This document shows, piece after piece, positions 48,172-60,650 of a DNA stretch of 64,000 bases. The DNA is taken from assembly GCA_033026295.1 (NCBI GenBank), contig CM065181.1, positions 23,907,688 to 23,971,687 on the forward strand, given 5' to 3'. The position numbers and the translations under genes are program-made. Numbering within the stretch: the stretch's first letter is position 1; every line of letters starts with the position of its first letter. Source of the DNA: Channa striata (lineage: Eukaryota; Chordata; Actinopteri; Anabantiformes; Channidae). The notes below the pieces were generated by a model. The model was not told where the DNA came from. It saw only the letters and a program-made list of their open reading frames with translations, and did no database searches.

Positions 48172-51100
48172 ATGGCTGAGGCCGAGGTCTCCCTATCCTC
48201 GGCTCTGCATCCGCTGCACCACAGCCCCTCCAACTCTGTCCCGGCTCCACCTCCCGCCTCCTCTCCCACCACTTTCTCCTGCCCCTCCTCCCCCTCAAGT
48301 GCCTCCTCTTCCTCCTCTTCCTCCACCTCATCCTCCTGTTCTGAGAGCTCCTCAGAGTGCCCAAACCACCACCACCATCATCATCACCATCACCACCACC
48401 ACCATCACCCCCGCCCCCAGCTGCAGCTGCCCCCACCCTTCAACAGCGAGCAGCCATCCTCCCCCAGCGCCAGCCCTCGCAGCTCTAGCCCCAGCGGTAG
48501 CATCGGCAGTACTGGAAGCCTCGGCAGCAGCGAGGGCATTGGCAGCGGCATGTCGAGCAGCGGAGACCCCCGTGGACCGAGTCCCCCATTGGACGTTATC
48601 TCAGAGGACGCCATGGAGATGGACCTGGGTGTTGACCAAGGTAACAGGGTTTAAAAAAAAAAAAAAAAAAAACATCAAAATGATCACTAGAGCTTCCAAG
48701 TTTCATTAACAAGCTCAAGCTGAAAGACTAATTGCATATATGGGTAGAGCTAATGTAAACTTGCAAAACAGGAAAAAACACAAACTTTCATGACATTTGA
48801 TGATTTAACTTTTTTACTGTACAAATCAGTTTTTAGGACCTCTGTAAGTGTAATTTGAAGGATGTATGGTAACTAGCAAGAAGGGGCTCTACCATCCCTG
48901 ACTCTTGGGGTACATTTAACATCCCAGTAACTCCTTTTCAGGTGCGTTAAATTAGTCCGAACATCACACTTCTGATTCCAGCAATCACAAACTGTAAATG
49001 TCTGCTGGTGTGATGGACACAATGTAAAGAAAAATGAGAGTATGATCTCTGTTTCCAGCGTCAGTGTTTGTTTTAGTTGGAGTACAATTCCTTGGTTAAA
49101 GTGTAATGTGACTGTACTTTTCGTCAGTCCCCTGAACTGGGACCAGTTTGTCTTGGCAGACTACCAGGAGCTATTGTCCCAGGCAGCACGGCATGATTAC
49201 AGAAGCACTATTTTTCTTTCAGTTTCTGGGTTTCTATCCGTCTGACCTCCCTGTTTTCTGCTTCCAGTGATGATCGACCCTGAAGTGGCTCTAAAGGCCT
49301 GCCAGGAGGTTCTTCTTAAGGTCCAGCTGCAGAATAAGGAAGTGCCTGAAAAGCAACAGCTCAACAACAAACAACAGTTTGAACAACAACACTACGCAGA
49401 CGTCACAGATCACTCCAGTCCACAGTGGCACATCAGCCCAGATTCAAAGTCCATCCAAGAGGAAGATGAGGAGGAGGATGAGGGGAGTTTAAGCAAGAAT
49501 GAACACGAACAAGGTGGTACTTCCCAGCAGGACACACCTCAATCACCCCAGTCGCAGTCTTCTTCGCCACAATCAGCGTCGACATCTTCTAAACAGTCTT
49601 GGCTGCTGCGCCTTTTTGAGTCCAAGCTTTTTGATGTCTCCATGGCGATTTCCTACCTGTACAAGTCAAAAGAGCCAGGGGTGCAGGCTTACATCGGGAA
49701 CCGCCTCTTTAGCTTCCCCGACAGCGAGGTGGACTTCTACCTGCCACAGCTGCTCAACATGTATGTGCATATGGACACAGAGGTGGGAGATGCCATAAAA
49801 CCATACTTGGTGAGTTCTTAGCACAGAATTAATGTGGCTTATGCCTGTTTCTAAACAAAAACACATCACTGTGTCAGTGAGCTGTGGGCAATTAGGTCTT
49901 TACATTATGCTGTTTTGTGTACCAAGCTGTCGATGGTGCTAATCAGTGGCAGCTGGATTTGCTTGAAGTTCTGAAAGGCCCCCCCCTCATACCAGTGGAT
50001 TCACAAGCTCTTATTTCCTGGTGGGGAGAACATGAGGAACCCTTTTAGCTCAGACATGAATGGTCTTAAAAACTTAAAAATTGTCCAGTTGCCACTGAAC
50101 AAAACATTTGCAATAAAATGTGGCACTTTTCTCATACGTGGCCACATTTTTAAACCAGACCCTCATTCTTGAGTCGTACCGGAGAAGGCTCCTGGTAGAC
50201 TAGGCCTTAGAGGAAGGTTAAGTCTGGCACTATGAATAGGTTTCATGTTATAGCAGTCACATGACAAACTCAATGTTGTAACCCTTGTTACAAAAGAGGT
50301 TTTTAGGACTAATCTCACCTTTCTAGTGGGGAACGTGTTGAAGCTCTGGTTAGATTCAACAGTTGCAGATCAATACAATTTGTCAAGATTTGACAGGGAC
50401 CATCAGAAGAAGGAGTGTCAGGTCTCTATTCAGGCAGAACTACTGCCCTTCACTCATGGTAGTTTCAGATAGTGTAAGGAACACTTTGAGGAACTCTGTA
50501 ACCCAACTGGACAAAACATCATCTCTAGTTTAGAAAAGTCCAGTCACAGGATGCGACTGAAGAATACGTCTTTTGTTCTTTTAACTGACTGTAGTTGTTT
50601 CATTTCAAAAATAAACTGAAAAATGATAAAAATGATAATTCTTTCCTAAATCCTTCTGTCAGATCCATCGCTGCAAAGGCAGCATCACCTTCTCTTTACT
50701 CTCTGCCTGGTTGTTGGGCGCTTATTCATCCGACATGCACATCTCCACTCAGCGTCACTCCAGAGGAAACAAACTCCGAAAACTCATCCTGTCTGACGAA
50801 CTCAAACCTTCGCCTTCTTCGTCCAAAGAGCCAAGAGCAGTTTCTGTTTCCGAAAACCCAGTTTCATCGCCATCCCACCATCGCTGTCACCGCAGGCACA
50901 ACAGCAGCAACGTGGAGACCTCCACCTCGTTGTCCTCACCATCCACCACTCCCTCCCCGGACAGCCCAGCAGCTGAGGAGGCCGAGGTGTTTGCATCCCC
51001 TACCAGAAGGACTCACCAGAGGTCCAAGTCGGATGCAACAATGGTGAACAGCGGGGCCGGGGCCAGCCTCAGGCGGTCTGGGAGTAACCCAAAGGTGGAG

Positions 51101-54100
51101 GCAGTTCACGAGGAGGTGAGGACAAGAAATAGAAGGCTGGGTTAAAAACGTATGACTGTTCAAGCCTTTTTTTTTTTTTTTTTTTTTTTGTCTGTCTAAT
51201 GCAGGATTTGTGATTTTTAAGTGTGAAAAACTGCTGCCGCGTTTACATTCATTAAACATTTAATTTACAACAAAATCAAATGCAAAAGTAAAAGAGTCTG
51301 AATGAGGCGTGTACGGTGCTGTTCTCATGTGATTGTTCTGAATGTCACTGGGGAAATTAGATGAAATCTGTTGAATATCAATCAGGCAGTGTGAGCAAAG
51401 AGCTTCATGAGTGAGGGGATTTTAATTAAAGTAAAACCTTGGCATATGTACTAAACCTGACCTGCACTCAAGCTCAGAAAAGACTAAACTAAGTCTGACA
51501 GACATGTAGTGCAGCAGTCGCTTTGTTCCAGGGTGGAGGTCGAGTCCCTTGGAGGTTTTCCGTTAAGCTGATCTTATGTCATTGTGCTTTGTCTGCCCGT
51601 CTTTGTCTCCCTTTGTGTTTGAGTGCTTTTGTGCATTATGTAACTTCTCTGTGAAAGGAACGTGATCCGGCTGAATTCGTTACCTGATTCACTCAAACGC
51701 CTGTTCCAGAGCAGATTTGACCTCCTGAGTCACCAGTCGTCTTCTTCCTTTGCCATGCTACTTCCTCCGTGCACAGAGCAGGAAGTCAGAATAAATCCTG
51801 GATGGTGAGAGTTCACAATGCAGTTTTTCAGTGTCACAGACAGGAAGTAGCAACAACAAGTCCTGCACACCTGCTGTTCCATAATCTAAAGCAGGGGTCT
51901 CAGACTCGCGGCCCGCGGGCCAATTGCGGCCCGCGAGCCGATAGTTTGTGGCCCCCACCTTATTATTAAAGTTTAATGTTAGTGCGGCCCGCGAGTTTGT
52001 TATGAACGGCAGTGACGTACATTGCGGAAATGACGTATATTGAGGAAATGACGTTCTTTGTGCGTCGGCTAAACACTTGATTGAAACTTCAACGCCGACA
52101 GCTTAAAGAAAGCTTAAAGAACTGTTAATACAGACATTTGAATCCTAATTATTATAATAATAATTATTATTTTATTTACTTATTACTGATTGATTGATTG
52201 ATTGATTTTCTTATTAATTTCTTATTTATTTTCTTCTAATTTGTTTATTTATTTTTTCATATTATTTTGTGTTAAAAATAAAAAATAAAGACATTTGAGA
52301 AGATTAAAATTATTTAAAAGTTTTTCTTGTGGAAACCTGTTGTCACCCCGACTCTGCCTCCAGCGGAAAAATTGAGTTTGAGACCCTGATCTAAACCTGG
52401 TCCCTTTGTAGGCTCTGACTGATCAGATCTGCCTGCTGTCAAGGCGGAAAACTGCAAACCCTGCTGTCGTTGGTATGTTGGGTTTCTGTTGTGTCAGCAG
52501 CTGTAACATGACACAGATCTGGTTTCCAGTCTGTGACTCTGGAAGACAACTTGGAAAATATTTGTTTAGTGAGAAGGGAGATTTCAATCAGAGCAGAGCG
52601 TGTTTTTATGTGTGCGCTGTTGTTGAACTCGGTCATCACATTCTTGGCCGGAGGTTTGGTCACATGCAGAACGAAGCTCCTCCACTGGCCACCATCCCAA
52701 CTCGGAGTCTGTTTTCTTATTTGTGGAGGGAGAAAATACGAGAGACTCTGCTTATCTCTCATCATATTTTCCACTATTTTCATACTTTTAAGAAGAGAAA
52801 TCCTCCAGAGACTGAGGAGAAACAGCAGTAACAAAAACTGCAGCTGATGTTGCTCAACGTATGCTCCAGCTTTAAAAAAATCTGTAAGCATGAAAACTGA
52901 AGCTGCAGTTTTTTGTTTGATACAGAGAAACTCAGGAGAGTGAGAGGAAAAAGTTCACAACCGATAACAGTGAATACGAAGCCCAGAAAAGGTTTGAATA
53001 ATTCAGTGTTTGAAGGCAACTAAACACTTTCCTTAAGGCAACTAAAACGGACTGGAACCCTCCAGATGTTCAGAGACCATAGAGAACTGCGGATTCAGAT
53101 CCTTTTAATAAATACAGTTGCGAGTTTGGTGGTACTGAGTGAGTGTTGGGACGTTTTTGTCCTTAAAACGTCTGTGGTTTTCTCTATTTCTTGGGCCGTT
53201 TATCTGTCTTCACCGTGATTGTCTGTCTTTTTGGGGCCTGTTTGTTACTGTGGTACTTTTGTGTCTTTTTGCAAAGTTTTCTGTCTGATTGTGGCAGCTG
53301 CGAGTAGGTCTCCACCATGTGCATCTTGATTGGGGATTATTATCCCCGTGTTTCAGTGGAGCAGAACAGGAAGTGTTCACCACAATAAAATCCAGATACT
53401 GTGATACTGAAGTACCTTTTGTATATTCAATTTAAATCACTTGGCTCACAGTTCTTCTTCTTTTACATTTAAACTTCCTCCAAACAGTCAGTGACAGAGT
53501 TTTTTTTTAATTTCACATCAAAAGAGAGAGAGAAGAGACAGTAAAATGAAACCTGCCACAGAGGGAAAACAGAGTGTGTGACTCCACTTCATGGAGGAGG
53601 AGGAGGGTTACCATGGCAACACGGCAGGGGGAGGATGACGAGTGTTGGTTCACAGCCAGACTGCAGATACTGACAACAGTTTTTTTTTTTTTTGTTTGTT
53701 TGTTTGCTACGAACTGAAGATGTTGGGTTCTTGTACCTGACATCTCGAGTGTTTGTGTCAAACTGAATCAAGGTTTAAACGTGTTCATGCAAAATCTCTC
53801 TGGAACAAACCAGGTATTTTCTCTCTGCTCCTAGTGACGGGACCTGTCAGCCGTGTTTTTGCGGAGGCAGTAAAGGCTGTAACACGTTGTTCACATGAAA
53901 GCGTGGCGTCTGTGGTTGCATCTGTGAGCAGCAGCCGTGCATGAAACGCGTTTTTACGGTTTCACTCAGTCTTTGTCGTGTCCAGGTCCTGAGCACTGTG
54001 AAAGCCCGGGATAAACCCTGATGTCTTGTTGAACTACAGCAGCCGGCTGCACATGTTTGATTATTACAGCCACAACTCTCCGATTTACCTGAAGGAGTTT

Positions 54101-57100
54101 TACAGACTCAATCCCTTCAGCTTCGGTCAATCAAACATAAAAACAGCTGTGAAAATGTGGGATCTACACTGCCCACAGATCTTTAGGCCAATGACTTCCA
54201 GAGGAAGAATTGACAAACCCGATCAGACAGCCTGAGATCTCTGACAGTGGAGGACTCAAAATGTCACCAACCTTCTGTTCTGGGTGGTTCATCCTGCAGA
54301 AATCGGGTTGTGTCAGCATCTGTAATCATGTCTCCTATCTTCAATTTCCTACCCAAACATTTGCACGTGTTGAACAAAGGCCTGGTTCTGGGTGGGAAGG
54401 GGGGGCAGGAGGCCTGTGGAAAAGGATTCAAACCACATGATGCTGAAAAGTGTGAAACAGCAGCTGAGTCATGTTCTAGCAGAACAGTGTTTTTCAGGAG
54501 CTGTGAGTTCATGGGGTTCTTGGACCAGAGTAAACAAAACCAGCTCATAAAGTCACAAGTCCTAAAGTGCCTGGGATTTGATGTACCTTTTATTCACGCT
54601 GCATTCTGAGCCTTTTTAGTTAAACTCTATCCCACTTGCATCTTCAGCCGGAGCGTCTCCGTCCTCAGCGGGAGTTTGTCAAGTCTCTTCTCTGTATCGG
54701 GAAGCGTCTGGCCACCCTGCCGACCAAGGAGCAGAAGACCCAGCGGTTGATCTCAGAGCTGTCGCTGCTAAACCACAAGCTACCGGCCCGAGTGTGGCTG
54801 CCCACGGCCGAACACCAGCACCACGTGTGCAGGATCCCTCACACCCAGGCCGTGGTCCTCAACTCCAAAGACAAGGTGAGTGACACGGGTTTAGAGCAGC
54901 TTAGGTTTCACAGGAGTTTCTTTACGAATGTCGATCCTCCTCCCTCAGGCTCCGTACATCATCTACGTGGAGGTTGTGGAGTGCGCAAGCTTCGAGACCT
55001 CTTCTATTCCCGTCAGGATTCCAGAGACCAAAATCCGTTCAGCTCGTTCAGCAGAGAACCTGGACTGTGGCAGCGGCGGTGTCAGTGCTGCGAACTCGAA
55101 TGGGATGACGTCAGAGCACAGGGCAGGAAGTTTCTCCACCGTGCCCAACTATGACAACGACGACGAGGCGTGGGCCACCGACGACATCGGACAGCTGCAG
55201 GTAGAGGTGAGAGAAATACAGCACAAGCAAAAATACAGCAAAGCCAGGATGAATATAAACTCATTTTCTACATTAAGTTTATTTGAAATAATCATCATAC
55301 GGACGTCAGTCTGGGTTGTTTTATCATTCAGAGCCGTACCCTTTACTTAGAATCTGACTGAAGTGCCCCTTCGCAGGAGGTTTGCAAGGAAACTACGAGT
55401 TCCCAGTCTCACTGTAATCATAACATGTTCAACTGTGTTGTAACTGTTACGACGGGTAAAATTATTTTCCAAAAATGATTTTAGTTTTAATAGTTTTCTT
55501 TTCATGTCATTAACATTTCAATCACATGCCTCATGAGTAATTCACTCGGCTTTTTATTAATCTGACAGTTTGTATTAAGACCTGTTGCTGACGCCACGTC
55601 AAGGACACACAAGTACTTGTGCAAATGACTGTAACTGTGCCCTCTACAGTCCAACTTCAGAACTCCAAGGAAAACTCTTCAGCTCGGTGATCCCACGATG
55701 GCGGAACGAGCTGCCAAACTCTGCGCGCTCAGTGACCTCACTCACTACATTTAAATAAAACTGCTGAAAACTGAACTCTTCCGCATTTTCGTTTGCACTT
55801 AAAAAACAACCTCCTTTTCTGCTCTCTGTTCGAGGAGATGGAAGGACGAGAAACGCTTCTTCTCATAGCACCTTGATGTTTGTAAGTCGCTTTGGATGAA
55901 AGCGTCGGGCAAACGACTAAATCTATATGTAGAACTCAGGAAAAAAGTCATCTGTTCGTTTAGAAATGTTTTTGACCTGAAACGTCTCCACACGTGTTAC
56001 CTCCATCTTTTGTCCTTTTCAAATGGGGCCTGAGTCTTTTTAACCTTATCCTCCGTAATAAGACGTTTCTGCGTTTCAGGCTGAGGCCCAGACGAGCAGC
56101 AGCGACAACATCAGTCAGTTTTCAGTGGACAGCATCACCAGCCTGGAGAGTAAAGAGCCGGTGTTCATCGCTGCTGGAGACATCAGGTACACAGGCCAGC
56201 TTCAGCTGAGGATGTTAAACAATGAGCTTCAAAGTTCTGATTTATTCTGCATCATAAAACATGAAATTGAAGACAACAGGTTTGGTTGGTGTCGGTTAAA
56301 TGCAGATTCAGAGCTTCAGGGAATGAGACCTCTGAAACCTGCAGTGAAGGGATGAATCCCACTGCTTTGGTGCATTAAATCATAAGACAGGAGAACTACA
56401 GCCAAGTCATATTTTCAGTCGGTCACAGTATGACTCACACAAGACATTAACTGTTAAAGGGAAAACGCAAGTCCGCAGTGACCTATGACCCAGACCTGAG
56501 TATCTGACCCGACATGGGCACTCCCTTTAAAATCTGACATCTGAAAAAACCAGAGCGAAGAATTGTCTCCTCAGACAGCGAACGGAGCGGTTTAAAAGTG
56601 ACAGCAGCCAGGTTAACTGTGCTGCTGCGTGCGTCACACATTTTATTTGTCTCTTCAGACGTCGTCTTTCAGAAAACCTCGCTCACACTCCGACCTCATT
56701 CAGGAGGGACCCAGAGGACCCGTCAGCCGTGGCCCTCAAAGAACCCTGGGAGGAGAAAGTCAGGTAAATGACAAACGGCAGAAACGGTGAAGCTGTAGGA
56801 TGGCTCTGACCCTCACGCCTGGGTGGGTATGGTTTGATGTCTTTTATTGTTTCCCCTGCAGGAGGATCAGAGAAGCGTCTCCGTACGGACACCTCCCAAA
56901 CTGGAGGTTGCTGTCTGTCATTGTAAAGTGCGGAGACGACCTGAGACAGGAGCTGCTGGCATATCAGGTCCTCAAACAGCTGCAGGTACCTACGCAAACG
57001 GGATGAGAATGATTAGTGTGACGTGGAAAAACAAATCTGCTTTAGTTAAGATTCACGAGTCTTTACTCCGGACTGATCATCTGTAACAGGACGTTTGTTT

Positions 57101-58799
57101 GTGTCTCCAGTCCATCTGGCAGCAGGAGCGAGTTCCTCTCTGGATCAAACCTTATAAGATCCTTGTGATGTCTTCAGACAGTGGGATGATCGAACCAGTC
57201 CTCAACGCTGTTTCTCTGCACCAGGTACGCAAGGGAGAAAAGGATGCCAAGTGTAAAATGTGTGAAAACGTTATTGATCATGGGATTTTTCCACTCAGGT
57301 GAATATTCTTTGTCCTTCAGGTCCGTAAACAGAGTCAGCTGTCTCTGCTCGACTACTTCCTGCAGGAGCACGGCAGCTTCACCACGGAGGCCTTCCTCAC
57401 AGCTCAGAGGAACTTTGTCCAGAGCTGCGCAGGATACAGCCTCATCTGTTACCTGCTGCAGGTCAAAGACAGGTGAGACACAAGCTCCTGAACTACAGCA
57501 CAGACTCACCCCACACGAACAGAAGTTCCCTCTGTTGCTTCTTCATGTTTGTTTTTGCCGAGGAGCCAGCACAGTGAAGATGGGTGGTATGTTCTGATCC
57601 AGGACCAGATCTGATGTGGGTTGATGCAGCAGATGAAAAAATGTGACATAAATTTCATAATAAGCAGGATTCTTGTTCATTGCCATAAATATATAAACAG
57701 GCCACAAAGCTGCAGGTGATGTTAGCATTAGCACTGCAAAGCAAACTAAATTCTGCCTGAGTTGTAAAAACAGCACAGGCTAAAACCTAGAATTAGTGTG
57801 TGTGTCTGAATTTTTGACACGCTGACTGTGATCTGGTCTTTCCTGTCCTTATCTCTTTGTAACTGAGCTACGCTTACACCCTCTTCCAGAGGTGGTGCCA
57901 GTCTAAGCTAACTGCCATGTACCTCTCCGCAGACACAATGGGAACATCCTGCTGGACTCCGAAGGTCACATCATCCACATAGACTTTGGCTTCATCCTCT
58001 CCAGCTCCCCGCGAAACCTTGGCTTCGAGACGTCTGCCTTTAAACTGACGTCAGAGTTTGTGGATGTGAGTAAAGTGCAGTGTGTTTTATTTCCTTTGCT
58101 GATGTCAGCGAGAAAGGATCGGGAGGCTGCGTCTTCCAGCTATGTGTAGACAGTAAGGATGGAATAAGGGAGGTTGTGATCAGAAGGATTAAAGCCCAAC
58201 TGGCCCGATGTGTGGGACAAATGAAACCTGCCGTGAAGCTACCAGGGACAACATTTGTATTAACGGGCAGCTAAATGTGTCTTTCAGGTGATGGGGGGTC
58301 TGGACGGAGACATGTTCATCTATTTTAAGATGTTGATGCTTCAGGGTTTGATCGCAGCCAGAAAACACATGGAGAAAGTTCTGCAGATTGTTGAGATCAT
58401 GCAACAAGGTAACGCAAACAAATATCCATCAATCCTTTGTTCCGTCCGACCCTAACGTTCTGTTGTTTAGGTTCCATTTCCCGTCTGACAGACAGAAACA
58501 GAGCCTGAACATGGAATGTATAAGGGAAGCATTTGGCTGCAGAGTCTGATGTTCCATCAACCGTCATCCAGTTCCAGCACAAATTTAAATAAAACAAGAG
58601 TTTTTGGTTTCTTCCAGGTTCCCACCTTCCCTGTTTCCATGGCTCCAGCACCATCCGTGGCCTGAAGGAGCGTTTCCACATGTCTCTGACTGAGGAGCAG
58701 CTGCAGCTGCTGGTGGAGCAGCTGGTGGACGGCTCCATGCGCTCAATCACGACCAAACTCTACGACTCCTTCCAGTACGTAACCAACGGCATCATGTGA
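48172..58799 (+). CDS. pi4kb: Phosphatidylinositol 4-kinase beta
   Basis: Thirteen coding exons: 48172-48640 (acceptor 48159), 49268-49809, 50663-51115, 54648-54875, 54949-55206, 56080-56186, 56659-56763, 56862-56985, 57111-57224, 57321-57472, 57933-58065, 58288-58408, 58618-58799; about 995 aa. It makes PI4P at the Golgi, a precursor for PI(4,5)P2 and a signal in vesicle traffic. The N-terminus is a low-complexity Ser/Pro/His region. The lipid-kinase unique helical domain follows (LRLFESKLFDVSMAISYLY, PQLLNMYVHMD), then a linker with the regulatory SNPKVE serine motif. The kinase domain has VIVKCGDDLRQELL, the catalytic loop DRHNGNILLD, HIDFGF in place of DFG, and the C-terminal TNGIM. The N-terminal region is longer than in the 816-aa human protein. 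One optional linker exon of mammals was not found. AATAAA is at 59772-59777. Confidence 0.95.
48365..48410 (+). repeat. pi4kb: CAC/CAT repeat encoding poly-His in PI4KB
   Basis: Fifteen or so near-continuous CAC and CAT codons encode a histidine run just after a serine run (TCC/TCT repeats, about 48295-48350). Mixed codons suggest some age. Confidence 0.9.
51892..52388. mobile_element. Non-autonomous hAT-type DNA transposon
   Basis: A 497-bp element. The left end is CAGGGGTCTCAGACTC. The right end, reversed, is CAGGGTCTCAAACTC, so the terminal inverted repeats agree over about 16 bases with one gap and one mismatch. Flanking 8-mers are ATCTAAAG (51884-51891) and ATCTAAAC (52389-52396), a 7/8 target duplication of hAT length. 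The left interior is GC-rich with GCGGCCCGCGGGCC-type palindromes and the right interior is AT-rich with a (GATT)n stretch. There is no coding capacity. It lies in the pi4kb intron between coding exons 3 and 4. Confidence 0.88.
55650..55925 (+). repeat. LINE 3'-end fragment with SINE-like tail
   Basis: The sequence from CACGATGGCGGAACGAGCTG through CTCACTACATTTAAATAAAA resembles the last codons of teleost LINE reverse transcriptases (the '-WNELP-S-R' region, here degraded). It ends with the tail GTCGCTTTGGATGAAAGCGT and CGGGCAAACGACTAAAT at 55883-55921. The same tail ends the SINE pieces elsewhere in the window. Confidence 0.6.
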
Positions 58800-60380
58800 G
58801 GGAAAAGCGCTGACTCCTACCAGCCATTTCCGTCCTGCAGAAGCTTCTTTGAACTTTTCGGAACGTTCAGTGGAAATGGAGCGTTTCCTCTTATCTGCCG
58901 GCAACAGGATTTTCTGGATTTATCGTGCAGACCCTGTTTTTATTCACGCCTGTTGGGAGAAGAACAGATTTTCCTGGGGGGACACGAATTGACAAAGGAT
59001 CCGTTTTTGGACCCAAATCAGACTCGTCAAGTTTTTAGATGGTGTTGGATTTGGAGCTTTTCTTAGCCCCTGCTGTGTTAATGTGCAGCATCAGGGACTT
59101 TTCCAGGTAAGACGGAAACAAAACCACATGTTGGGTTTTATTTGATTTTACAATCGCAAAGCGGTTTGTTTTTTCCTGCGGGAACGAGGTCTTGAAGAAG
59201 GTTATATTGACAAACGGTTTAACTTGGCTTTTCAGCTGCTGATCAGACAAAAACGTTGTATTCACATTAATCAGGGGAATTTTCTGTGGTTTGAAAAAAT
59301 GAATCAAAAGCCACATAAGTTCGTGTAAAAGTGTCTGGTTAATGAATTCTTCACAAACGCAGTCCTCATAGGTTTAAACCAACATTAGAAAAACAGCAGC
59401 AGGACGTCTTCTCTGCACCAGGTGGTTTTCTCATCTGTAGGTTAAGTTGTTCTCAGAGAACGAAATGGTGAGAAGAAAGCACAACGTGAGTTTTCTGTGT
59501 TCTCTGGATGTTCAGAGAAATTGCATATTATCGGTTTTAAATTTGAAGTTGTCTAACACTAGTTCTGACAGAATTCGACGTGTTGAGTTTTAACGGTTTT
59601 TAACCAGTTTTTTTTTTACATTAATTAGAAGCACATGTACTGAAATTGAGTTGTTTTTTGCAGCATGTGAGATTTGCTGTTATGAAACTTCGACCTGAAA
59701 TCCCTTAAAGTAACGACTGAATCGAGCTTCTTCAAACCGTGTGAGGCGAAGCGCATCGAATCACTTTCACAAATAAAAACATGGCGCAAGTTTCAGTCCG
59801 AATATTTAAATAGTGTTCAACTGTCCAATAGCTGCTTAAAAAAGCACGAACACGTAACGAACCTTGAAGATTTAACTGAGCACATGTTGGATGGTGATCG
59901 TTGCTGCATTCCTACATTTCCACAGATGTAAATGTTTGGGGGGAAAAAACGTTTTTTTTTTTTTTTTTTTGTGTGTGTGTGCTGAAAAATATTCCAATTC
60001 AGAACATGGCTGCTGCAGGAAATGTATCTATTGTGTTAATGTCCCGCCGAGCCGAACTTGTTACGCTTCTGCTTGTGGTGCATATCCATATCGAATGGTG
60101 CTCGACGGACGCTTCCACGGGATTATCTCGAGATGTTTCAGCTTCCTGGATATGGAACCTTTTTTGTTCTCAGACAGCTGAGTTGTGTTGTCAGTATTGA
60201 CAAGCTACGTTAACGCTTAGCTGTTCAAACTAATGCTGGTGACACTTGGCTTTATTCCAGTGTAGCAACACAATCGACGACCACTAGTCTGCTTATTCCC
60301 AAAATTCCAAGATTCTTCAGCCTGTATTTCCCACAGGGTGAAGCCATGTGTTCAGAACCCTGAGCTGTGAAAACCTAACT
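58800..60380 (+). other. pi4kb: pi4kb 3' UTR and downstream flank
   Basis: The 3' UTR probably runs to the AATAAA at 59772-59777, roughly 1 kb. Beyond it no exon is supported. A poly-T run lies near 59952-59970. Confidence 0.55.
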
Positions 60381-60650
60381 AGCTGCTAGTTAATGTAACT
60401 AGCAGCTAGTTAATGTAACTAGCTGCTAGTTAATGTAACTAGCTGCTAGTTAATGTAACTAGCTGCTAGTTAATGTAACTAGCTGCTAGTTAATGTAACT
60501 AGCTGCTAGTTAATGTAACTAGCTGCTAGTTAATGTAACTAGCTGCTAGTTAATGTAACTAGCTGCTAGTTAATGTAACTAGCTGCTAGTTAATGTAACT
60601 AGCTGCTAGTTACATTAACTAGCTGCTAGTTACATTAACTAGCTGCTATT
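60381..60650. repeat. 20-bp minisatellite, about 13.5 units
   Basis: The unit is AGCTGCTAGTTAATGTAACT. Units are in perfect 20-base register from 60381. The second unit has AGCAGCT in place of AGCTGCT. The last two full units have TTACATTAA in place of TTAATGTAA, exact internal inversions. The other units are identical. Confidence 0.97.

Noticed and set aside
60381..60650. CRISPR-like array
   Set aside because: The units are contiguous without unique spacers and the genome is vertebrate; it is a minisatellite.
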